Below, in pieces: positions 57,238 to 64,000 of a stretch of DNA of 64,000 nt (the first letter of the stretch is position 1; every line of letters starts with the position of its first letter). Origin of the DNA: Boesenbergia rotunda (Eukaryota > Streptophyta > Magnoliopsida > Zingiberales > Zingiberaceae); the NCBI GenBank assembly GCA_024364735.1, contig JAGFNQ010000284.1, positions 387,180 through 451,179 of the forward strand, given 5' to 3'. The position numbers and the translations under genes were made by a program. A model generated the notes under the pieces. That model ran no database searches. It saw nothing but the letters and a program-made list of their open reading frames with translations, and had not been told where the DNA came from.

Positions 57238-58301
57238 AATCAAATCCATGAATAAAATATTTAAGAGGTGATGCTCTTACATATTGTTGTCTCCAAAATT
57301 AATTAGGAAAATGGTTTCCTATAGAGTTTTCTTAAATGAGATTTTCATGAAAATAATATGTAGTTGAATTAACGGAATTATCTTTTAATTTAATAAGTTT
57401 TGATTTAGAGAAATCAAAGTCTTGAACATATTATTTCCGAAATTAATTATGACAATTTAGGAAATTATTTCCCAAAGCAATTCCTTTAATAAAGTGTGAA
57501 ATTAGAATTAAGGAAATCCGGTTCCTAATTCAATTCATGAGACTTGATAAATTAAGTCACATACATACTTTATTAAGGAAATCGTTAGTCATGACACATG
57601 TCATGAATGTGCTTAGAAAAGATGAGACCAAAAACCCCTTACAAAATATTAAGGCAAACACCTTCCATTAATATGGTTAGAATCGGAGTTTTGTTTCTCG
57701 CTTGGGTTGATGGACACATCCATGCCTGACTTGAACCTCAACATGTTCAAACCATGGGATTAGTTTATGAATAATATAGTTCAAGTCAGAGGTCAATCAT
57801 TAGTTTTGGTTGTTGGACACATCCAAGCCTGACTAAGCGGTTGAATGAGCTCCAACCATATTAAAACTATTTCTTGATTAATGGGTCAGCCTTAAGCTTG
57901 GAGCATCGATTTGTTGTGCCACAGCCAAGGTCGATGTAAAGAGAGGTGCAGTTAGGTGCTATGTATAATGATACATACTTGTTAATGAGTTAACAACCTA
58001 ATGATTTATGCAAACATTCAATTAGTTGATAGCATAAAGTGATAGTTACATATATGTGATGTGTAATCGGTATAATTACCTACCTTCATAGCTAAGAAAA
58101 ACTTGATGGCCACAGCCATGGTGGATCTTACCTATGGTTGGATATCAACCTATTTGGAGATGTTCCTACGATCTCCTGAATTGATAATAAGGGTGATTCA
58201 ATTCGTAAAATAAATATGATTTAATTTATGTATGTTGATACATTCTTTAATCAATCTTCTCACATAATCTCAATTTGTATTTCTAGGATAATCACTCGAT
58301 C
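57238..58301 (+). other. region before the right-hand copia gag, no gene seen
   Basis: AT-rich, with an imperfect internal repeat around TTGATGGACACATCCATGCC and TTGTTGGACACATCCAAGCC (about 57700-57840). No primer binding site or LTR end recognised, so the 5' LTR edge is probably in the gap. Likely the long untranslated leader of the following copia element. Confidence 0.45.
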
Positions 58302-58922
58302 ATGTCTTACATAAACTTGCGTTCCATTTTGGACACCAATAAACTGACCGGGCCGAACTTCATGGACTGGCTTAGAAACCTGAGGATAGTCCTTAAGGCA
58401 GAAAAGCCTGCTTGTGTCCTTGAAGATCAACTTCCCAACGTCCTTCTGAAAATGCAACTCCAGACCAGTTTCCTGAGTTGCTCAACCTGCTGAAGACTAT
58501 AGAGCCTTCTGTAAAGCAGGATCAGAAGACGATACTGTTAGTTGGTTCCTCAAAGAAAGGTTCTAAGAGGAAGCCCAAAGAACAAATAAGGGAAAGAAGA
58601 AAAAGGCCAAAAAGACTGAAAAAAACCCTAAAAGACACTTGCCATCATTGTGGCAAGGAAGGTCACTGGCGAAGAAACTGCAAGATTTATCTTGAGTCCT
58701 TGAAGAAGAAGGCATCCGATGCCCCATCCTCTTCAGGTATCTTCGTTATTGAATGTCACTCTATTTCCTCAGATACCTGGGTACTTGATACTGGGTGTAG
58801 CTCACATATATGTAATGACATACAGGGGCTAAGGAATAGAAGAAGCTCGTCAAGGGAGAAGCGAATTTGCGGGTTGGAAATGGAGCAAGGATTGCTGCTA
58901 TTGCCATCGGAACATATTTGCT
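58302..58922 (+). pseudogene. right-hand copia gag and protease, internally deleted
   Basis: ATG 58302 opens a copia Gag start (LTGPNFMDWLRNLRIVLKAE), but after about 45 codons the frame is lost and most of the Gag core is missing. From 58478 another frame carries the zinc knuckle CHHCGKEGHWRRNC (about 58642-58683) and the protease motif TWVLDTGCSSHICND, then runs into nonsense and a stop at 58922. Normal copia Gags are several times longer before the knuckle. Confidence 0.85.
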
Positions 58923-58949
58923 AAAGCTCCCACTGGACGTGTCTTAGAA

Positions 58950-60060
58950 TTGGATAATTGTTATTTCGTTCCTTCGTTAATAAAGAACATTGTATCTATT
59001 TCATGTTTGAATGAAAAGGGTTATCATTTAACTTTCAGTAACAATTGTTGTTACATAACTTTAAATGGCGTTCTTTATGGGAATGGAACTTTGTGCAATG
59101 GCATCTACACGTTAGATTTATCCAGTGACGTTTTCAATATCGAAGTTAGCAACAAACGTGCTCGAATAGATAATCGAATAGACTCCTACACGTGGCACTG
59201 TCGTCTTGGCCATATAAGTAAGAAACGCATGACCGAATTACACCGATGTGGAATTTTGGAATCATTTGAACCCGGTTCATTTGATACATGCGAATCATGC
59301 TTAAAAGGCAAGATGACCAAATTACCCTTTCCCGGAAAAGGTAATCCAGTGGGAGAATTGCTTGGTCTAATACATACCGATGTATGTGGACCAATGTCAA
59401 CTCTTTCACAAGGAGGCTATAGCTACTTCATCACCTTCATCGATGATCACTCACGATTCGGGTATGTGTTCTTGATGAAACACAAATCTGAAGCCTTTGA
59501 GAAATTCAAAGAGTTCAGAAATGAAGTAGAGAAACAGCTTGGCAAAAGTATTAAGATACTTCGATCCGATCGAGGTGGTGAATACTTAAGTCAAGAGTTT
59601 CAAGATTATCTAAGGGACAATGGGATATTGTCCCAATGGACTCCGCCGTATACACCACAGCATAATGGTGTATCTGAGAGGCGCAACCGAACCTTGATGG
59701 ACATGGTTAGGTCTATGATGAATCATGCAACTCTTCCAAAATCCTTTTGGGGCTATGCACTAAGACAGCTGTTTATTTACTAAACAGAGTCCCGACAAGG
59801 TAGTCTCTACTACTCCATATGAGATTTGGAATAGTAAGAAACCTCACTTAACTCACCTTAAGATATGGGGTTGTCCTGCTTATGTGAAGCGGGTTGTATC
59901 AGACAAATTGGATGCTAAGTCTGATAAATGTCTATTTATTGGATACCCTAAGGAAACGAAGGGTTACCAATTCTATCATCCCTTGGAACAAAAGGTGTTT
60001 GTTTCAAGGCATGCTGTATTTCTAGAAAAGAGTTTCTTTTACAAGAAAACAGTGGGAGTG
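58950..60060 (+). pseudogene. right-hand copia pol part 1: integrase, frameshifted
   Basis: Encodes the end of the protease region, the pre-integrase zinc site (YTWHCRLGHISKKRM, CESCLKGKMTKLPF) and the integrase core (LIHTDVCGPMS, RSDRGGEYLSQEF, NGVSERRNRT). Compared with the copy at 1-656, single bases are lost near 59762 and 59797, breaking the frame after GYAL. It recovers at about 59884 and shifts again before 60061. Confidence 0.9.
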
Positions 60061-61844
60061 GGATTGAACTTGATGAAGTTCAAGAAACTCCAATAGACAT
60101 CACAGAGACACCTAGTCTAGGCCCACAACCGATAATTCATAGTGATGAGCTATCAGTTGAACCTAAAACTACACCACCTCTTCGTAGGTCTGATAGGACA
60201 CGCAACATTCCAGAGAGATACGGATTTCTCGTAAGTGAATCGAATGACGTGTTGCTCATTGGTGATGACGAACCTATCAGTTATGAAGATGTTCTGAAAA
60301 ATTCAGAAAGGGACAAATGGCTTGAGGCCATGAAGTCGGAAATGGATTCCATGTATGAAAATCAAGTATGGGACTTGGTTAACCCACCTGAAGGGATTAA
60401 ACCCATAGGGTGCAAGTGGGTTTTCAAGAAGAAAACCGACATGGAAGGTAATGTTGTTACCTTTAAGGCTAGATTAGTGGCAAAAGGATATCGTCAAAAA
60501 CAAGGAATTGACTATGACGAAACCTATTCGCCAGTAGCTATGCTTAAATCCATTCGGATGCTCCTAGCCATAGCAGCTCATTATGATTATGAGATATGGC
60601 AAATGGATGTGAAAACAACTTTCCTTAATGGAAACCTACTTGAGGATGTATACATGATACAACCTGAAGGTTTCACATCGGTTGATAAAACCAAGGTATG
60701 CAAGCTTCGACGATCCATATATGGACTAAAGCAAGCATCTAGGAGCTGGAACATCCGTTTTGATGAGACAATCAAAGAGTTTGATTTCTCACAAAATCCT
60801 GACGAACCTTGTGTGTACAAAAAGGTTAGTGGGAGTGCAGTCGTATTCCTAGTATTATATGTCGATGACATCTTACTTATAGGAAACGATATATCAGTTT
60901 TACAGACAGTTAAGATTTGGTTGTCCAAAACTTTCTCCATGAAAGACCTGGGAGAAGCAACCTATATCCTTGGGATTAGAATCTATAGAGATAGATCAAA
61001 ACGGTTGCTTGGTCTTTCGCAGTCTACATATATAGACCGAGTGCTAAAAAGGTTTAGCATGTCGGAATCCAAGAAAGGTTACCTTCCCATCAGGCATGGG
61101 ATCAACCTTTCGAAGTCTATGTGTCCGCGCACAGAAGACGAGAGGATTAGCATGAATAAGATTCCCTATGCATCCACAATAGGATCTATCATGTATGCTA
61201 TGTTATGTACTAGACCCGATGTATCATATGCTTTGAGCGTCACAAGCAGATACCAGTCGGATCCAGGAATGGATCATTGGGCGGCTGTTAAGACAATCCT
61301 TAAGTACTTAAGAAGAACTAAGGATGTATTTCTAATATATGGAGAAGGAGATTTGATAATACGTGGGTATACAGATGCCAGTTTCCAGACAGATAAGGAT
61401 GACTCCAAATCGTAGTCTGGATACGTATTTACTTTGAATGGAGGCGCAGTAAGTTGGAAGAGTTCCAAACAAGACACCGTAGCGGATTCTACCACGGAAG
61501 CGGAATATATCGCAGCTTCGGAAGCAGCAAAGGAAGCAGTCTGGATCAAGAAGTTTGTCTCCGAACTTGGCGTGGTTCCAACCATTGATGAAGCAGTGCC
61601 GGTATACTGCGACAACAATGGAGCTATTGCACAAGCAAAGGAACCAAGGTCTCATCAGCGATCCAAACACGTGCTTCGACGCTATCATCTGATCAGAGAG
61701 ATTATAAGTAGGAATGACATACAAATTGAGAGAGTTCCCACTGAAAGGAATATAGCGGATCCTTTAACTAAGGCCTTGCCTCAAAACAAGTTTGAGGGTC
61801 ATGTTAGAGCCTGTGGTATTGGATACCGTAGCGATTGGCATTAG
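60061..61844 (+). pseudogene. right-hand copia pol part 2: reverse transcriptase and RNase H, one stop
   Basis: Frame open from about 60061: linker PPLRRSDRTRNIPERYGF, RT motifs IWQMDVKTTFLNGNLLEDVY and YVDDILLIGND, then RNase H with the GYTDASF aspartate, STTEAEYIAASEAAKEAVWI, and YCDNNGAIAQAKEPRSHQRS. One TAG, at 61413-61415, stands where related elements usually have glutamine before SGYVFTL. The end is normal at 61842-61844. Motif style is that of the Tork/Angela side of Ty1-copia rather than the Sireviruses. Confidence 0.9.
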
Positions 61845-61847
61845 GCC

Positions 61848-61857
61848 AAGTGGGAGT
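61848..61857 (+). promoter_or_regulatory. polypurine tract of the right-hand copia element
   Basis: AAGTGGGAGT immediately before the LTR start TGTTAGTG. Confidence 0.75.
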
Positions 61858-61858
61858 T

Positions 61859-64000
61859 TGTTAGTGATATGAGAGAAGTGTCCTAAGGCAATCGCCTTAT
61901 GATGTAAACATTTATTTTAATAAATGATAATTCACTATTTGAGTGTACATGTTTTGTGTATTTGATTGGGATCTTAAACTCATCTACTGAATGTCCGCAA
62001 TATAACTCACAGCATAAGAGAATTTGTGATGGGATCACAACTAGTGATTATCTCTAATGTATAATTGTGAAGTATTGAAATTATCCCTAGTCGATGAATT
62101 GATAAAAACGGACACTATCAATTCTGTTGAGACTAGCATGGGTTATTCTCTAATCAGCTGATTCTCACTAGCTGGTGACATTGGGATGTCCGGAGATAAA
62201 CATGGATGCTAGTTAAGGGAGCTAGTTCATTGGAGTGACTAGCTGTAAGACTTCATATGGGAATCTACATGTAGATATGTCAATGAAGATCTTACTGCGG
62301 CTTAAGTGCGATGTTCCTTTGACTTGCGGTGTTCAAGTCATCTTGGTCATGGAGACTTATACTTTAACATCTTAAGCAAGCATCTCCAAGGAGGTGTGGA
62401 CCCAGGATGATTGGGTATAAGCCGAAGTGCCCGAAGATGTTTGAACAGCCTACAAAGGATTCACCACTCCTTGCGAGGAGATGTATGCCCAGGCCTATCG
62501 TCGGATTGTTACTCAAAGCCTCTGGCCAGATCATATCATGTTAAGAGTGTGAGTCTCTTAAATACATGAGAGTAATTAGAAATCCAAAGGACGAGAAAGA
62601 CACTACTTGGGCTAGGTGTGACGTAGTCAGCCTAGTGGGGACTGACACCATTGACCGTGTCCTGAACCAAGTGGGTATAAGGTGGTGAAGGGAATGGGGC
62701 ACGATTCATTAGAGCTGCTGAAGGGTTTCAGAATAATTTCTTCTGAGGTCAAACCGTTGATCTTTCGATTAATTGGGGATCATGATGTACTACTAGGTGC
62801 CACTCATGATCGTTCTATAATTAATGGGTTAATTATAAACGGCCAACATAAATCGAAAGCCTATTTAGTCACACGCAATACGAGTAATCCGAGGGATTTA
62901 AAACGAGTTGAAAATTAGATTTTCCGATCAAGAGAAACAAGTCGAATCTGAGTTAGTCAGAGGCGCAATGGAAGCCAAAAATGGCTAAGTCTTTTGAAGG
63001 CTTTTTGGGCGAATTAAATGAGTTTAATTCGCGGTTTATTGGGTTGGTTTTGGCCGGCCAAAGAGGGTGTTAAACCCTCTTTGGTGGCCGGCCAAATAAG
63101 AGGAGAAAAACCAATTTAATTGGTTTAATTAATAAAATAAATCTAGTGTAATTTATTTTATAAATTATGGATAAATAAATTTGTATAAAGAAATTTATAT
63201 AAATAAAATTTGTAGAAATTTATTCTTTTATGGAAGATTAAAATAATCCATGAATTGGTTTATTTTAATTTTATAAAATCAATTATGAATTGATTTTTCC
63301 ATAATAAGAAAGTTTATAAATTTCTTATAAAAATTTATTCCATAATTTAAAGAGAAGAAGAATTAGTTTTATTATAAATTAGTTTATAATAAAGACTTGG
63401 TTTAAACGGAATAATTAATAAGAAAATTTATAAGATAAATTTCTTATAACCAATTCCGTTAATTCCGTTAATTCGGTTTAGAGGGAGACTTAGCAAAGGA
63501 GTTGCTACTATATAAAGGAACCAAAGGCTAGCCCTTTATTCCAATTAAGAGATTAAGAATTCTCTCTCTCTCTCTCTTAATCTCTCCTCTCCTCCTTCTC
63601 TTCTTCCTCCCTTAGGGCCGGCGCACCCTAGCTCCTCTAGGGCCGGCGCCCAACCACAACCAAGGAGGTGGTGCCGTGAGCATTAAAGAAGAAGGAGAAC
63701 CCGAACACGAAGAAGAAGAAGCGGATAGCGATTCCTCTCTTCCCGGAATTCGATTCCGTTACTTCGTTGGTTAGTTTTTCTATTATTTCTCTTATTCTTC
63801 TAGTTGTGCCTTCCGAGAATCTAGTAGTTCTCGTCGGCACAAAACTCGTGACTTTGTGAAGTCATCCCGAAGAGAACTCGGCGTGGACGTGAATAGAGGC
63901 GGAGCTTCCAAGGGACGCTACGGTTGGATCTCGTCCCTTACTTCGAGATACGAGAGGTACTTGGTAAATTTGTTTACTTTTCCGCAAAGTTTTATTTTAT
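61859..64000 (+). repeat. 3' LTR of the right-hand copia element, runs off the window
   Basis: Begins TGTTAGTGATATGAGAG after the polypurine tract. At least 2142 bp. Holds a TATA box at 63509-63517, a CTCTCTCTCTCTC run (about 63563-63575) and the GGGCCGGCGC block that is also found at 657-670. No gene in it; small open frames are not credible. Confidence 0.85.
63509..63517 (+). promoter_or_regulatory. candidate TATA box of the right-hand copia LTR
   Basis: TATATAAAG, followed after about 45 bp by a CT-rich initiator-like leader, the expected order for a copia promoter. Confidence 0.7.

Noticed and set aside
56452..57271. Long frames of unknown residues
   Set aside because: Artefacts of translating the run of N.
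62682..62918. 78-codon ORF in the right-hand copia LTR
   Set aside because: Lies upstream of the LTR promoter, no domain, not supported by a second copy in the window.

Overview
This is a stretch of repeat-rich flowering-plant nuclear DNA. The evidence is Ty1-copia and Ty3-gypsy LTR retrotransposons, CACTA (En/Spm) DNA transposons with plant-type GT-AG introns, and one captured plant gene fragment. I see no intact ordinary host gene, no rRNA or functional tRNA gene, no CRISPR array and nothing bacterial. The species cannot be fixed from the sequence. The window is almost wholly a nest of mobile elements, with one assembly gap (56493-57237).

Layout. 1-1140 holds a broken copia element (integrase fragment joined to an LTR piece). 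1159-28567 and 28568-31429 hold three same-strand copies of one Sirevirus-type copia family, called S1, S2 and S3 here. S1 keeps the end of pol, an extra 3' gene and its 3' LTR. S2 is nearly whole. S3 shares the S2 3' LTR as its own 5' LTR and keeps gag and the first third of pol. S2 is interrupted twice: in gag by an LTR-only gypsy derivative (9654-15738, target duplication TTCTC), and in pol by a non-autonomous CACTA element (17200-21185, target duplication TTA) carrying part of a PUX1-like host gene.

S3 is cut at 31430 by a second Sirevirus family on the minus strand (S4, 31430-38666), which has a 1041-codon open pol. S4 is in turn cut in gag at 38667 by a large CACTA element. That element carries a spliced, apparently intact TNP2-type transposase gene (50847-54220) and a broken second ORF. 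The CACTA leader is interrupted by a gypsy element, 39101-48764, with 3.7-kb LTRs, a perfect AGAAG target duplication and most of pol deleted. After the gap comes another copia element (58302-64000 and beyond) of the same family as the one at position 1.

The insertions therefore read as a relative time series: S3, then S4, then the large CACTA element, then the gypsy element. Points worth a second look are the LTR hairpin arrays whose two arms change together, a spliced first exon shared by two copies of the Sirevirus 3' gene, an in-frame UAG at the Gag-Pol border in three elements, tRNA-like boxes inside two gypsy LTR families, a 23-codon Gag/Pol remnant in the LTR-only element, and the host-gene capture. 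All function calls rest on motif recognition by eye; no search was run.
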